A stretch of DNA of 64,000 bases from Streptomyces sp. TG1A-8 (GTDB lineage: Bacteria; Actinomycetota; Actinomycetes; Streptomycetales; Streptomycetaceae): NCBI RefSeq assembly GCF_030499535.1, contig NZ_JASTLB010000001.1, positions 5,084,001 through 5,148,000 on the forward strand, in the 5' to 3' direction. The translations under genes were made by a program, and so were the position numbers. Positions 28,945 through 38,089 of the stretch are shown here, piece by piece. Under the pieces are notes generated by a model, which saw only the letters and a program-made list of their open reading frames with translations, ran no database searches and was not told where the DNA came from. Numbering within the stretch: position 1 is the stretch's first letter; each line of letters starts with the position of its first letter.

Positions 28945-31647
28945 CTAGAGGCCGTACTTCTCCCGGGCCTCCTTCACGGCCGTCGCCCTGACCTCGCCGC
29001 GCCGGGCCAGCCGGGCCAGGGCCGCCACGACGATCGACGGGGCGTCGACGCCGAAGTGGCGGCGGGCCGCCTCGCGGGTGTCGGAGAGGCCGAAGCCGTC
29101 GGCGCCCAGGGAGGAGTAGTCCTGCTCCACCCACTGCGCGATCTGGTCGGGCACCTGGCGCATGTAGTCGGACACCGCCAGCACCGGGCCCTCGGCGCCC
29201 TGCAGCGCCCGGCGGACGAACGGCACCCGCTCCTCGCCGCGCAGCAGGGCCGCGTCGGCCTCCAGCGCGTCGCGGCGCAGCTCGGACCAGGAGGTCGCGG
29301 ACCACACGTCGGCGGCCACGCCCCACTCCACGGCCAGCAGCCGCTGCGCCTCCAGGGCCCAGTGGATCGCCGTGCCCGAGCCCAGCAGCTGGATGCGCGG
29401 GGCGTCGGCCGGGACGCCCAGGCCCGCGGACTCCGCCGTGTTGAAGCGGTACAGGCCCTTGACGATGCCCTCGTCGATGCCGGGGACCTGCGGCTTCGCG
29501 GGCTGCGGCAGCGGCTCGTTGTAGACCGTCAGGTAGTAGAAGACGTTCTGGTCCTCGTCCGGCCCGGCCTCGCCGTACATCCGGCGCAGACCCTCACGGA
29601 CGATGACCGCGATCTCGTAGGCGAACGCCGGGTCGTACGTCAGCGCGGCCGGGTTCGTCGCCGCGATCACCGGGGAGTGGCCGTCGGCGTGCTGCAGTCC
29701 CTCGCCGGTGAGCGTCGTGCGGCCGGCCGTCGCGCCGACCAGGAAGCCGCGGCCGAGCTGGTCGCCGAGCTGCCACATCTGGTCGGCCGTGCGCTGCCAG
29801 CCGAACATCGAGTAGAAGATGTAGAACGGGATCATCGCCTCGCCGTGCGTCGCGTACGACGTCGAAGCGGCGATGAAGTCGGCCATCGAACCGGCCTCGG
29901 TGATCCCCTCGTTGAGGATCTGGCCGTTCTCGGCCTCCTTGTAGTACATCAGCTGGTCGCGGTCGACCGGGTCGTACGTCTGCCCCTTGGGCGAGTAGAT
30001 GCCGAGCGAGGGGAAGAGCGACTCCATGCCGAAGGTGCGCGCCTCGTCCGGGACGATCGGCACCCAGCGCCGGCCCGTCTCCTTGTCGCGGACCAGGTCC
30101 TTGACGAGGCGGACGAACGCCATGGTGGTGGCGACGTTCTGGGCGCCGGAGCCCTTGTCGAAGGAGGTGAACGCCCTGTCGGCCGGGGCCGGCAGCGGTG
30201 CGACCGGGTGGACGCGGCGGGCCGGGGCGGGACCGCCGAGGGCCGCGCGGCGCTCCTGGAGGTAGCGGACCTCGGGGGAGTCGGCGCCGGGGTGGCCGTA
30301 GGGGACCACGCCGTCGACGAAGTCGCCGTCCCTGATCGGCAGGTCGAGCAGGTCGCGCATCGCCTTGAACTCGTCCACCGAGAGCTTCTTCATCTGGTGG
30401 TTGGCGTTCTTCGACGCGAAGCCCTCACCGAGGGTGTGGCCCTTGACCGTCTGGGCCAGGATCACGGTCGGCGCGCCCCTGTGCTCGACGGCCGCCCGGT
30501 ACGCGGCGTGGACCTTGCGGGCCTCGTGGCCGCCGCGCGAGACGTGGAAGCACTCCAGGATCTTGTCGTCGCCCAGCAGCTTCGCCATCTCGGCGAGCGC
30601 CGGGTCCTTGCCGAAGAAGTCCTCGCGGATGTAGGCGGCGCCGCGGGTCTGGTACGTCTGGATCTGCGCGTCCGGCACCTCGCGCAGCCGGCGTACCAGC
30701 GCGCCGGTGGTGTCGAGCTGGAACAGCTCGTCCCAGGCGGAGCCCCACAGCGTCTTGACGACGTTCCAGCCGGCGCCGCGGAACTGGGCCTCCAGCTCCT
30801 GCACGATCTTGAAGTTGGCGCGGACCGGGCCGTCCAGGCGCTGCAGGTTGCAGTTGATGACGAAGGTGAGGTTGTCCAGCTCCTCGCGGGCGGCCAGTGC
30901 GAGGGCCGCCGTCGACTCCGGCTCGTCCATCTCGCCGTCGCCGAGGAACGCCCACACGTGGGACGCGGAGACGTCCTTGATGCCGCGGTTGGTCAGGTAG
31001 CGGTTGAACCGCGCCTGGTAGATCGCGGAGAGCGGGCCGAGGCCCATGGACACCGTCGGGAACTCCCACAGCCACGGCAGGCGGCGCGGGTGCGGGTACG
31101 ACGGCAGGCCGTCGCCCCCGGCCTCCCGGCGGAAGTTGTCCAGGTGCTGCTCGTTCAGGCGGCCGTCGAGGAAGGCGCGGGCGTAGATGCCGGGGGAGGC
31201 GTGGCCCTGGACGTACAGCTGGTCGCCGGAGCCGTCGCCCTCCTTGCCCTTGAAGAAGTGGTTGAAGCCGGTCTCGTACAGCCAGGCGGCGGAGGCGAAG
31301 GTGGCGATGTGCCCGCCGACGCCGTACTTGCTGCCGCGGGTCACCATCGCGGCCGCGTTCCAGCGGTTCCACGCGGTGATGCGGGCCTCCAGCTCCGGGT
31401 CACCGGGCAGGTCCGGCTCGGCGGAGGTGGGAATGGTGTTGACGTAGTCGGTCTCGAGGAGCTTCGGCAGCGCGATGCCGCCCGCCTCGGCGCGCTCCAG
31501 CGTGCGGCGCATCAGGTACGCGGCGCGGTGCGGCCCGGCCTCCCTGGCGACGGCGTCCAGGGAGGCCTGCCACTCGGCGGTCTCCTCCGGGTCGCGGTCC
31601 GGGAGCTGGTCGAGCGCGCTCGGCTGGATGGCGTGGGGGTCGGTCAT
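28945..31647 (-). CDS. aceE: pyruvate dehydrogenase E1 component, homodimeric type
   Basis: 900 residues, the full length of the single-chain E1 family. It decarboxylates pyruvate with thiamine diphosphate and passes the acetyl group to a lipoylated E2. The TPP/Mg motif is GDGEMDEPESTAALALAARE (about 232-251) and HIATFASAAWLYETGFNHFF lies upstream; the C-terminal transketolase domain includes GFGLSDTREAARRHFGVDA. A promoter-like element and a palindrome lie about 110-135 bp upstream (31754-31783), and a GntR gene is next on the same strand. The E2 and E3 genes (32891-36282) follow beyond the GntR gene in the upstream direction. Confidence 0.97.
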   Translation of the reverse strand: MTDPHAIQPSALDQLPDRDPEETAEWQASLDAVAREAGPHRAAYLMRRTLERAEAGGIALPKLLETDYVNTIPTSAEPDLPGDPELEARITAWNRWNAAAMVTRGSKYGVGGHIATFASAAWLYETGFNHFFKGKEGDGSGDQLYVQGHASPGIYARAFLDGRLNEQHLDNFRREAGGDGLPSYPHPRRLPWLWEFPTVSMGLGPLSAIYQARFNRYLTNRGIKDVSASHVWAFLGDGEMDEPESTAALALAAREELDNLTFVINCNLQRLDGPVRANFKIVQELEAQFRGAGWNVVKTLWGSAWDELFQLDTTGALVRRLREVPDAQIQTYQTRGAAYIREDFFGKDPALAEMAKLLGDDKILECFHVSRGGHEARKVHAAYRAAVEHRGAPTVILAQTVKGHTLGEGFASKNANHQMKKLSVDEFKAMRDLLDLPIRDGDFVDGVVPYGHPGADSPEVRYLQERRAALGGPAPARRVHPVAPLPAPADRAFTSFDKGSGAQNVATTMAFVRLVKDLVRDKETGRRWVPIVPDEARTFGMESLFPSLGIYSPKGQTYDPVDRDQLMYYKEAENGQILNEGITEAGSMADFIAASTSYATHGEAMIPFYIFYSMFGWQRTADQMWQLGDQLGRGFLVGATAGRTTLTGEGLQHADGHSPVIAATNPAALTYDPAFAYEIAVIVREGLRRMYGEAGPDEDQNVFYYLTVYNEPLPQPAKPQVPGIDEGIVKGLYRFNTAESAGLGVPADAPRIQLLGSGTAIHWALEAQRLLAVEWGVAADVWSATSWSELRRDALEADAALLRGEERVPFVRRALQGAEGPVLAVSDYMRQVPDQIAQWVEQDYSSLGADGFGLSDTREAARRHFGVDAPSIVVAALARLARRGEVRATAVKEAREKYGL

Positions 31648-31753
31648 GTCGCCGCCTTCCTCAGTCGAAGGGGGTTCCCTCGTCGGTGAGGGTCTGGGGG
31701 TGCCCTTGGTCTTTGGCAGGACAGGGCTGGACTCGGGTGGAAGTCCGTCGGCG

Positions 31754-31783
31754 ACTGTAACCCTCTGATCGATGATCGATCAA
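31754..31783 (-). promoter_or_regulatory. probable aceE promoter
   Basis: On the minus strand TTGATC (31778-31783) and TACAGT (31754-31759) are separated by 18 bases, a reasonable match to the housekeeping sigma consensus. It is the only well-spaced pair I found in the 310-bp gap 31648-31957, which contains no gene. It would give a leader of about 100 bases before aceE. Confidence 0.5.
31766..31782. promoter_or_regulatory. perfect 17-bp palindrome over the aceE promoter, likely operator
   Basis: TGATCGAT and ATCGATCA are perfect 8-base arms around one central base. The site covers most of the spacer and part of the -35 hexamer of the putative aceE promoter, where a bound dimer would block polymerase. 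The adjacent GntR-family protein (31958-32581) is the obvious candidate. In E. coli the pyruvate dehydrogenase operon is likewise controlled by a GntR-family protein (PdhR), although its operator sequence differs. Confidence 0.55.
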
Positions 31784-31957
31784 AGGGTTGAGGGGCAAAA
31801 CTTCTCGAAACCGAGAAAGTCGGCACGGGGTGTCTCCGGCAGTGGCACCGGGTGACGTGATAGTGGGGCTTTCTCGCAGGTGGGACGGCGTCTGAGCGCG
31901 GATGCGCTCTCGTGATCCGCTCGGACGGGCGGGGAGGGCGGGACGGGTGAGGCGGGC

Positions 31958-32581
31958 TCAGGGCCTCGGCGCACATCCCAGGACGTGTGCCTTCACCAGC
32001 TCCGCGATGCGCGGGTCCCGGCGCTTGAACGCCTGGACCAGCTCCTCGTGCTCCTCGGCGTACGACTGCTGGACCGTGCCCAGCCAGCGGATGGACAGGG
32101 CGGTGAACACCTCGATGCCCAGCCCCTCCCAGGTGTGCAGCAGCACCGAGTTGCCGGCCGCCCGGACCAGCTCGCGGTGGAAGCCCACGGTGTGGCGGAC
32201 CTGCGCCGTGCCGTCGGCCTCGCGGTCGGCCTCGTAGAGGGCCAGGACGTGCGGTTCCAGGGCCGAGCAGTCCTGCGCCAGCCGCTGTGCCGCCAGCTCG
32301 GCCGCGATGGCCTCCAGCCCGGCCCGGACCGGGTAGCTCTCCTCCAGGTCGGCCGCGGTCAGGTTCCGCACGCGGACGCCCTTGTTCGGGGCCGACTCGA
32401 TCAGCCGCAGCGACTCCAGCTCGCGCAGCGCCTCCCGCACCGGCGTCTGGCTGACTTCCAGCTCCGTCGCGATCCGGCGCTCGACGATCCGCTCGCCCGG
32501 CTGCCAGCGCCCGCTGACGATCCCCTCCACGATGTGCTCGCGGATCTGCTCGCGCAGCGAGTGGACGACGGGCGCGGTCAT
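31958..32581 (-). CDS. GntR-family (FadR/FCD subfamily) transcriptional regulator
   Basis: 207 residues. The N-terminal winged helix is standard: LREQIREHIVEGIVSGRWQPG, ERRIATELEVSQTPVREALRELESLRLIES (about 10-70). The C-terminal part is all-helical and of FCD size (LEESYPVRAGLEAIAAELAA, VGFHRELVRAAGN, then a helix near RRDPRIAELVKAH), with Asp/His residues that bind a metal in that subfamily. AAGGAG lies five bases before ATG 32581. It is encoded between aceE and sucB, so control of 2-oxoacid dehydrogenases by an organic-acid ligand is the simplest reading. Confidence 0.9.
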   Translation of the reverse strand: MTAPVVHSLREQIREHIVEGIVSGRWQPGERIVERRIATELEVSQTPVREALRELESLRLIESAPNKGVRVRNLTAADLEESYPVRAGLEAIAAELAAQRLAQDCSALEPHVLALYEADREADGTAQVRHTVGFHRELVRAAGNSVLLHTWEGLGIEVFTALSIRWLGTVQQSYAEEHEELVQAFKRRDPRIAELVKAHVLGCAPRP

Positions 32582-32685
32582 GAGGGCTCCTTCGGAAGGG
32601 CTTTGACCTTTAGACAATAAGGCCGGACGCCTGGCTGGGAAGGGGGCGCGAGGCGCTTTCGCGCAGGTGAGACGAGACTTACACG

Positions 32686-32811
32686 ACGTGCGGCGGGCAG
32701 CGCGCGGTGAGCGGCGGGCAGTGCGTGGTGAGCGGCGGGTAGTGCGTGGTGAGCGGCGCGCGGCGCGTGGTGTGCGGCGCGCGGCGCGTGGTGTGCGGCC
32801 GGCCGCACGGT
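32686..32811. repeat. 21-bp tandem repeat, about six units
   Basis: Units start at 32686, 32707, 32728, 32749, 32770 and 32791. The consensus is GTGAGCGGCGGGCAGTGCGT plus one base; the middle units differ at few positions and the first and last are more diverged. The array lies in the 309-bp gap 32582-32890 between the GntR start and the sucB stop, which has no gene I can support. Because 21 is a multiple of three, each frame reads a heptad repeat (minus strand: PAAHHAL), but no start signal or flanking coding character is present. Confidence 0.8.
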
Positions 32812-32833
32812 TCGCGCGCACCGCGCAAAGACG

Positions 32834-32867
32834 GGTGCCCCCGCCCGGGAATCCGGGCGGGGGCACC
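32834..32867 (-). terminator. sucB/lpd terminator hairpin
   Basis: Perfect 15-base arms (32834-32848 and 32853-32867) with a GAAT-type tetraloop lie 24 bp past the sucB stop. Confidence 0.82.
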
Positions 32868-32890
32868 GACGTCAGGGCCCTGAGCGGCGT

Positions 32891-34831
32891 CTACAGGCCG
32901 AGCTCGACCTCGAACTCGCCCGCCTCCAGGATGGCCTTGACCGCCGTCAGGTAACGGGCCGCGTCGGCGCCGTCGACCAGGCGGTGGTCGTAGGAGAGGG
33001 TCAGGTAGGTCATGTCGCGGACGCCGATGACCGTGCCCTCCTCGGTCTCGATGACGGCCGGACGCTTGACCGTGGCACCGATGCCGAGGATCGCGACCTG
33101 GCCCGGCGGCACGATGATCGTGTCGAACAGCGCGCCGCGCGAACCGGTGTTGGAGATGGTGAAGGTCGCGCCGGACAGCTCGTCCGGGGTGATCTTGCCG
33201 GCGCGGACCTTGCCCGCCAGCTCGGCCGTGGCCTTGGCGATGCCGGCGATGTTCAGGTCGCCCGCGTGCTTGATGACCGGGGTCATCAGGCCCTTCTCGG
33301 AGTCCACCGCGATACCGACGCTCTCGGTGTCGAAGTAGGTGATGGTCCCCTCGGCCTCGTTGATCCTGGCGTTGATGACCGGGTGGGCCTTCAGCGCCTG
33401 CGCGGCGGCCTTGACGAAGAACGGCATCGGGGAGAGCTTGACGCCCTCGCGGGCGGCGAAGGAGTCCTTCGCCCGGGCGCGCAGCTTCATCAGACGGGTG
33501 ACGTCGACCTCGACGACCGAGGAGAGCTGGGCCTGCTCGTGCAGCGCCTTGACCATGTTGTCGCCGATGACCTTGCGGATGCGGGGCATCTTGACGGTCT
33601 GGCCGCGCAGCGGGGAGGCCTCCAGCGCCGGGGCCTTCTTCGCGGCGGCCGGCGCGGTGGCGGCCGGGGCCGCGGCCGGAGCCGGGGCGGCGGCCTTCAC
33701 GGCCTCGGCCGCGGTGACGACGTCCTGCTTGCGGATGCGGCCCCCGACGCCGGTGCCCTTGACGCTGGACAGGTCGACGCCGTTCTCGGCGGCGAGCTTG
33801 CGCACCAGCGGGGTGACGTACGCGCCCTCGTCGGTCGCCCGGGCGGCCGGGGCGGAGGCGGCCGGAGCCGGGGCGGGCGCCGGGGCGGCCGGGGCCGGGG
33901 CGGGCGCCGGGGCGGCCGGGGCCGGGGCGGGCGCCGGGGCGGTCTGCTGCTGCGGGGCCGGAGCCGCCGGGGCCTGCGGGGCCGGGGCGGCGGGCGCCGG
34001 AGCCGCGGGGGCGGCCGGGGCAGCGGCGGCGGGCGCGGGGGTGGCCGGTTCCTGGGCCGGGGCCGGGGTGGCCGGAGCCGGGGCGGCGGGCGCCGGGGCG
34101 GCCGGTTCCTGGGCCGGGGCCGGGGTGGCCGGTTCCTGGGCCGGGGCCGGGGCCGGGGCGGCCGGAGCCGGAGCGGCGCCCGGGGCGCCGATGACGGCGA
34201 GCTTGGCGCCGACCTCGGCGGTCTCGTCCTCGTTCACCACGATCTCCAGCAGCACGCCGGAGGTGGGCGCCGGGATCTCGGTGTCGACCTTGTCCGTGGA
34301 GACCTCGAGCAGCGGCTCGTCGGCCTCGACGGAGTCGCCGACCGACTTCAGCCAGCGGGTGACGGTGCCCTCGGTGACCGACTCGCCGAGCGCGGGCAGG
34401 ACCACGTCCGTGCCCTCGGCGGAGGAGCCGCCGGCGGTGGCCTCGGCGGTCGGGGCCGGCGCCGGGGCCTCCTGCTCCGTGGAGGGGGCGGCCGGGGCCT
34501 GCGGGGCCGGGGCGGCGGGCGCCGGGGCCGCGGGGGCCTCGGCGGTCTCGGCGGTCTCGGCGGCGGGCGCCGGGGCGGTCTCGGGGGTGCCGGAGCCGTC
34601 GTCGATCAGGGCCAGCTCGGCGCCGACCTCGACGGTCTCGTCCTCGGCGACCTTGATGGAGGCCAGCACGCCGGAAGCGGGCGAGGGGATCTCGGTGTCG
34701 ACCTTGTCGGTCGAGACCTCGAGCAGCGGCTCGTCGGCCTCGACGCGTTCGCCCTCGGCCTTCAGCCAGCGGGTGACAGTGCCCTCGGTGACGCTCTCAC
34801 CGAGCGCCGGAAGGGTTACGGAAACCGCCAT
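32891..34831 (-). CDS. sucB: 2-oxoacid dehydrogenase E2 (dihydrolipoamide acyltransferase, succinyl type)
   Basis: 646 residues. Two lipoyl domains come first (about 3-76 and 120-195), each with an [10 protein letters not shown] hairpin whose Lys (Lys43 in the first) is lipoylated. Long Ala/Pro linkers follow; the second (about 215-335) is almost entirely Ala, Pro, Gln and Thr. The peripheral-subunit-binding domain is [21 protein letters not shown] with [11 protein letters not shown] (about 338-372), and the catalytic domain ends with the active-site HRLVDG. In actinobacteria this E2 is annotated SucB but can serve pyruvate dehydrogenase with AceE, as shown for related corynebacterial and mycobacterial complexes. 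It follows lpd by 62 bp, so lpd-sucB are likely co-transcribed. Confidence 0.95.
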   Translation of the reverse strand: MAVSVTLPALGESVTEGTVTRWLKAEGERVEADEPLLEVSTDKVDTEIPSPASGVLASIKVAEDETVEVGAELALIDDGSGTPETAPAPAAETAETAEAPAAPAPAAPAPQAPAAPSTEQEAPAPAPTAEATAGGSSAEGTDVVLPALGESVTEGTVTRWLKSVGDSVEADEPLLEVSTDKVDTEIPAPTSGVLLEIVVNEDETAEVGAKLAVIGAPGAAPAPAAPAPAPAQEPATPAPAQEPAAPAPAAPAPATPAPAQEPATPAPAAAAPAAPAAPAPAAPAPQAPAAPAPQQQTAPAPAPAPAAPAPAPAPAAPAPAPAPAASAPAARATDEGAYVTPLVRKLAAENGVDLSSVKGTGVGGRIRKQDVVTAAEAVKAAAPAPAAAPAATAPAAAKKAPALEASPLRGQTVKMPRIRKVIGDNMVKALHEQAQLSSVVEVDVTRLMKLRARAKDSFAAREGVKLSPMPFFVKAAAQALKAHPVINARINEAEGTITYFDTESVGIAVDSEKGLMTPVIKHAGDLNIAGIAKATAELAGKVRAGKITPDELSGATFTISNTGSRGALFDTIIVPPGQVAILGIGATVKRPAVIETEEGTVIGVRDMTYLTLSYDHRLVDGADAARYLTAVKAILEAGEFEVELGL

Positions 34832-34893
34832 GGTTTCGGTTGCTCCTTACGAGTTGCGGAAGTCTGTGTCGTCGCGTTCCGTTGACCGAAGGC

Positions 34894-36282
34894 TCAGTCG
34901 TGGGAGTGCAGGGGCTTGCCGGCCAGCGCCAGGTGCGCCTCGCCGAGCGCCTCGTTCTGCGTCGGGTGGGCGTGGACGAGCTGGGCGACCTCGGCCGGCA
35001 GCGCCTCCCAGTTGTAGATCAGCTGGGCCTCGCCGACCTGCTCGCCCATGCGGTCGCCGACCATGTGGACGCCGACCACGGCACCGTCCTTGACCTGGAC
35101 GAGCTTGATCTCGCCCGCGGTCTTGAGGATCTTGCTCCTGCCGTTGCCCGCCAGGTTGTACTTCAGGGCGACGACCTTGTCCGCGCCGTAGATCTCCTTG
35201 GCCTTGGCCTCGGTGATGCCGACGGAGGCGACCTCGGGGTGGCAGTACGTCACCCGCGGGACACCGTCGTAGTCGATCGGAACGACCTTCAGACCGGCCA
35301 GACGCTCCGCCACCAGGATGCCCTCGGCGAAGCCGACGTGCGCGAGCTGGAGCGTCGGGACGAGGTCGCCGACGGCGGAGACGGTCGGGACGTTGGTGCG
35401 CATGTACTCGTCCACGAGGACGTGGCCGCGGTCCATGGCGATCCCGGCCTCCTCGTAGCCCAGGCCCTGGGAGACCGGGCCGCGGCCGACGGCGACGAGG
35501 AGGACCTCGGCCTCGAACTCCTTGCCGTCGGCGAGGGTGACCTTGACACCGTCCTGGGTGTACTCGGCCTTCTGGAAGAAGGTGCCCAGGTTGAACTTGA
35601 TGCCGCGCTTGCGGAAGGCGCGCTCGAGCAGCTTGGAGCTGTTCTCGTCCTCGACCGGGACGAGGTGCTTGAGGCCCTCGATGATCGTGACGTCCGCGCC
35701 GAAGGACTTCCACGCCGAGGCGAACTCGACGCCGATGACACCGCCGCCCAGGATGATCGCGGACTTCGGCACGCGGTCCAGGACGAGGGCGTGGTCGGAG
35801 GAGATGATCCGGTCGCCGTCGATCTCCAGGCCCGGCAGCGACTTCGGCACGGAGCCGGTGGCGAGGAGCACGTGACGCCCCTGGATCCGCTGGCCGTTCA
35901 CGTCGACCGAGGTGGGGGAGGACAGGCGCCCCTCACCCTCGACGTACGTCACCTTCCGGGAGGCGACGAGGCCCTGCAGGCCCTTGTACAGGCCCGAGAC
36001 GACGTCGTCCTTGTACTTGTGGACGGCCGGGACGTCGATGCCCTCGAAAGTGGCCCTCACACCGAACTGCTCGCTCTCGCGGGCCTGGTCGGCGATCTCG
36101 CCCGCGTGCAGCAGGGCCTTGGTGGGGATGCAGCCCCGGTGCAGGCAGGTGCCGCCGACCTTGTCCTTCTCGATCAGGGCGACGTCCAGACCCAGCTGCG
36201 CCCCGCGCAGGGCCGCGGCGTAACCACCGCTACCACCGCCGAGGATCACTAGGTCGAAAACGGTGCTGGCGTCGTTCGCCAC
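34894..36282 (-). CDS. lpd: dihydrolipoamide dehydrogenase (E3)
   Basis: 462 residues. It reoxidises dihydrolipoyl groups on E2 with NAD. FAD-binding LVILGGGSGGYAAALRGAQ starts the chain, the redox disulfide is GGTCLHRGCIPTK (Cys46, Cys51), the NAD fold has AIILGGGVIGVEFASAWKS, and the C-terminal catalytic pair is in HAHPTQNEAL. The GTG at 36282 is preceded by GGAGG at a spacing of seven; the ORF stays open upstream through low-complexity sequence. It heads the lpd-sucB unit and would also serve other lipoyl enzymes. Confidence 0.97.
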   Translation of the reverse strand: MANDASTVFDLVILGGGSGGYAAALRGAQLGLDVALIEKDKVGGTCLHRGCIPTKALLHAGEIADQARESEQFGVRATFEGIDVPAVHKYKDDVVSGLYKGLQGLVASRKVTYVEGEGRLSSPTSVDVNGQRIQGRHVLLATGSVPKSLPGLEIDGDRIISSDHALVLDRVPKSAIILGGGVIGVEFASAWKSFGADVTIIEGLKHLVPVEDENSSKLLERAFRKRGIKFNLGTFFQKAEYTQDGVKVTLADGKEFEAEVLLVAVGRGPVSQGLGYEEAGIAMDRGHVLVDEYMRTNVPTVSAVGDLVPTLQLAHVGFAEGILVAERLAGLKVVPIDYDGVPRVTYCHPEVASVGITEAKAKEIYGADKVVALKYNLAGNGRSKILKTAGEIKLVQVKDGAVVGVHMVGDRMGEQVGEAQLIYNWEALPAEVAQLVHAHPTQNEALGEAHLALAGKPLHSHD

Positions 36283-36481
36283 GTCACGTCCTCCATGCAT
36301 GTGCGCCGTACGCCGGTCGTCGGTGACCGGCAGGCGGCTGGTGTCCGGCCGCTTGATGCTTCGGCCCTTCGGTGGGGCCCTGTCCTGCCGGGCTCCATCT
36401 TTGCACTTGTCCGAGGCGGACGAGACGCCGGGCTGGGGTGTGAGACACCCCACGTGCACCGCGGTACGGGGGCGTGCCGCG

Positions 36482-36523
36482 GCGGGGGCGGGGGGAACCG
36501 CGCGCGGTTCCCCCCGCCCCCGC
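36482..36523. terminator. perfect 42-bp palindrome after pepA
   Basis: Arms 36482-36502 and 36503-36523 are perfectly complementary and directly adjacent. It lies 40 bp beyond the pepA stop and upstream of lpd; it should end pepA transcripts and insulate lpd. Confidence 0.82.
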
Positions 36524-36562
36524 ACCCGCCGTACCACCGGGCGGACCGGGCCGCCGGGCGGC

Positions 36563-38089
36563 TCAGCCCAGGTCGCCCGCGGCCGTCAGCTCGGCGAGCC
36601 GCACCAGCGTGCGCACCGCCGTGCCGGTGCCGCCCTTCGGGGTGTAGCCGAAGGGGCCGCCCTCGTTGAACGCGGGCCCCGCGATGTCCAGGTGCGCCCA
36701 CGTGATGCCCTCGCCGACGAACTCGCGCAGGAACAGGCCGGCGACCAGCCCGCCGCCCATCCGCTCGCCCATGTTCGCGATGTCCGCGACGGTGGAGTCC
36801 ATGCCCTTGCGCAGGTGCTCCGGCAGCGGCATCGGCCACGCCGGCTCGCCGACCTCCTCCGCGGCCTCGTACACGGCCGTGCGGAACGAGTCGTCGTTGG
36901 CCATGATCCCGAAGGTCCGGCTGCCCAGCGCGAGCACCATCGCGCCGGTCAGCGTGGCGACGTCCACGATCGCGTCCGGCTCCTCCTGCGAGGCCGCCCA
37001 CAGCGCGTCGGCCAGGACCAGCCGGCCCTCGGCGTCGGTGTTGAGCACCTCGACGGTCTTGCCGCTGTACATGCGCAGCACGTCGCCCGGGCGCACGGCG
37101 GACCCGGACGGCATGTTCTCGGCCAGCGCCAGCCAGCCGGTGACGTTGACCTCCAGGCCGAGGCGGGCGGCGGCGACGACGGCCGCGAACACGGCGGCGG
37201 CACCGCTCATGTCGCACTTCATCGTCTCGTTGTGACCGGCCGGCTTCAGGGAGATGCCGCCCGAGTCGTAGGTGATGCCCTTGCCCACGAAGGCGAGGTG
37301 CTTGCCGGCCTTGGAGTGCGTGTACGACAGCTTGACCAGGCGCGGGGGCGCGGCCGAGCCGCCGCCGACGCCCAGGATGCCGCCGTAGCCACCCTTGAGC
37401 AGCGCCTTCTCGTCGAGCACCTGCACCTTGACGCCGTGCTCCTTGGCCGCGGCCTGTGCGATGGCGGCGAACGCGGCCGGGGTGAGGTCGTTCGGCGGGG
37501 TGTTGATCAGGTCGCGGGCGCGGTTCAGCTCCTCGGCCACCGCCACGGCCCGTGCCACGGCACCCTTGTGGGCCGCGTCCCGCGGCTTGCCGCCGAGCAG
37601 CGCGACCTCGGCCAGCGGCGCCCGGCCGCCCGCGGCCCGGTCGTCCTTGGCGCCGTCCTTGTAGACGTCGAAGCAGTAGGCGCCGAGCAGGACGCCCTCG
37701 GCGATCGCGCCGACGGCACCGGGACTGTCGACCGGCAGCGCGAACGCGGCCTTGCGGGACCCGGTCAGGGCCCGCGCCGCCGCGCCGGCCGCCCGGCGCA
37801 GTGCCTCGGCGCCGAAGCCGGCGCCCTCCCCGGGCTCCGCGCCCAGGCCCACCGCCACCACGAGCGGGGCCTTGAAACCGGCCGGGGAGGGCAGCTTCGT
37901 CAGCTCGCCCTCGGCACCCGAGGCGCCGAGGGTCTCCAGGAGGCCGACCAGCTTTCCGTCGTACGCCTTGTCCACGGCCTCGGCGCCCGGCGCGACGACG
38001 GGCCCCTGGGCACCCTTGGCGACACCGATCACGAGCGCGTCGGCCCGCAGGCCGGGCGCCGCGGCGGTGCTGAGAGTCAGAGCAGTCAC
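36563..38089 (-). CDS. pepA: leucyl (cytosol) aminopeptidase, M17 family
   Basis: 508 residues. The N-terminal macro-like domain (about 1-180) precedes the catalytic domain with LAFVGKGITYDSGGISLKPA, containing the catalytic Lys and a metal Asp, MKCDMSGAAAVFAAV, and the M17 signature NTDAEGRLVLAD that supplies the Asp and Glu metal ligands and the catalytic Arg. It removes N-terminal residues from peptides in the cytoplasm using two metal ions. The GTG at 38089 is taken as the start (MTALTLSTAAAPG); no strong Shine-Dalgarno precedes it, and upstream codons are low-complexity. Confidence 0.95.
   Translation of the reverse strand: MTALTLSTAAAPGLRADALVIGVAKGAQGPVVAPGAEAVDKAYDGKLVGLLETLGASGAEGELTKLPSPAGFKAPLVVAVGLGAEPGEGAGFGAEALRRAAGAAARALTGSRKAAFALPVDSPGAVGAIAEGVLLGAYCFDVYKDGAKDDRAAGGRAPLAEVALLGGKPRDAAHKGAVARAVAVAEELNRARDLINTPPNDLTPAAFAAIAQAAAKEHGVKVQVLDEKALLKGGYGGILGVGGGSAAPPRLVKLSYTHSKAGKHLAFVGKGITYDSGGISLKPAGHNETMKCDMSGAAAVFAAVVAAARLGLEVNVTGWLALAENMPSGSAVRPGDVLRMYSGKTVEVLNTDAEGRLVLADALWAASQEEPDAIVDVATLTGAMVLALGSRTFGIMANDDSFRTAVYEAAEEVGEPAWPMPLPEHLRKGMDSTVADIANMGERMGGGLVAGLFLREFVGEGITWAHLDIAGPAFNEGGPFGYTPKGGTGTAVRTLVRLAELTAAGDLG

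Noticed and set aside
27646..31689. A 1347-codon frame antisense to aceE and the WYL gene
   Set aside because: It shadows two well-supported genes and has low-complexity composition and no domain.
32578..32954. Heptad-repeat ORFs and a possible CRISPR array at the 21-bp repeats
   Set aside because: Units are directly adjacent without unique spacers, so it is not CRISPR, and no start signal or coding context supports a protein.
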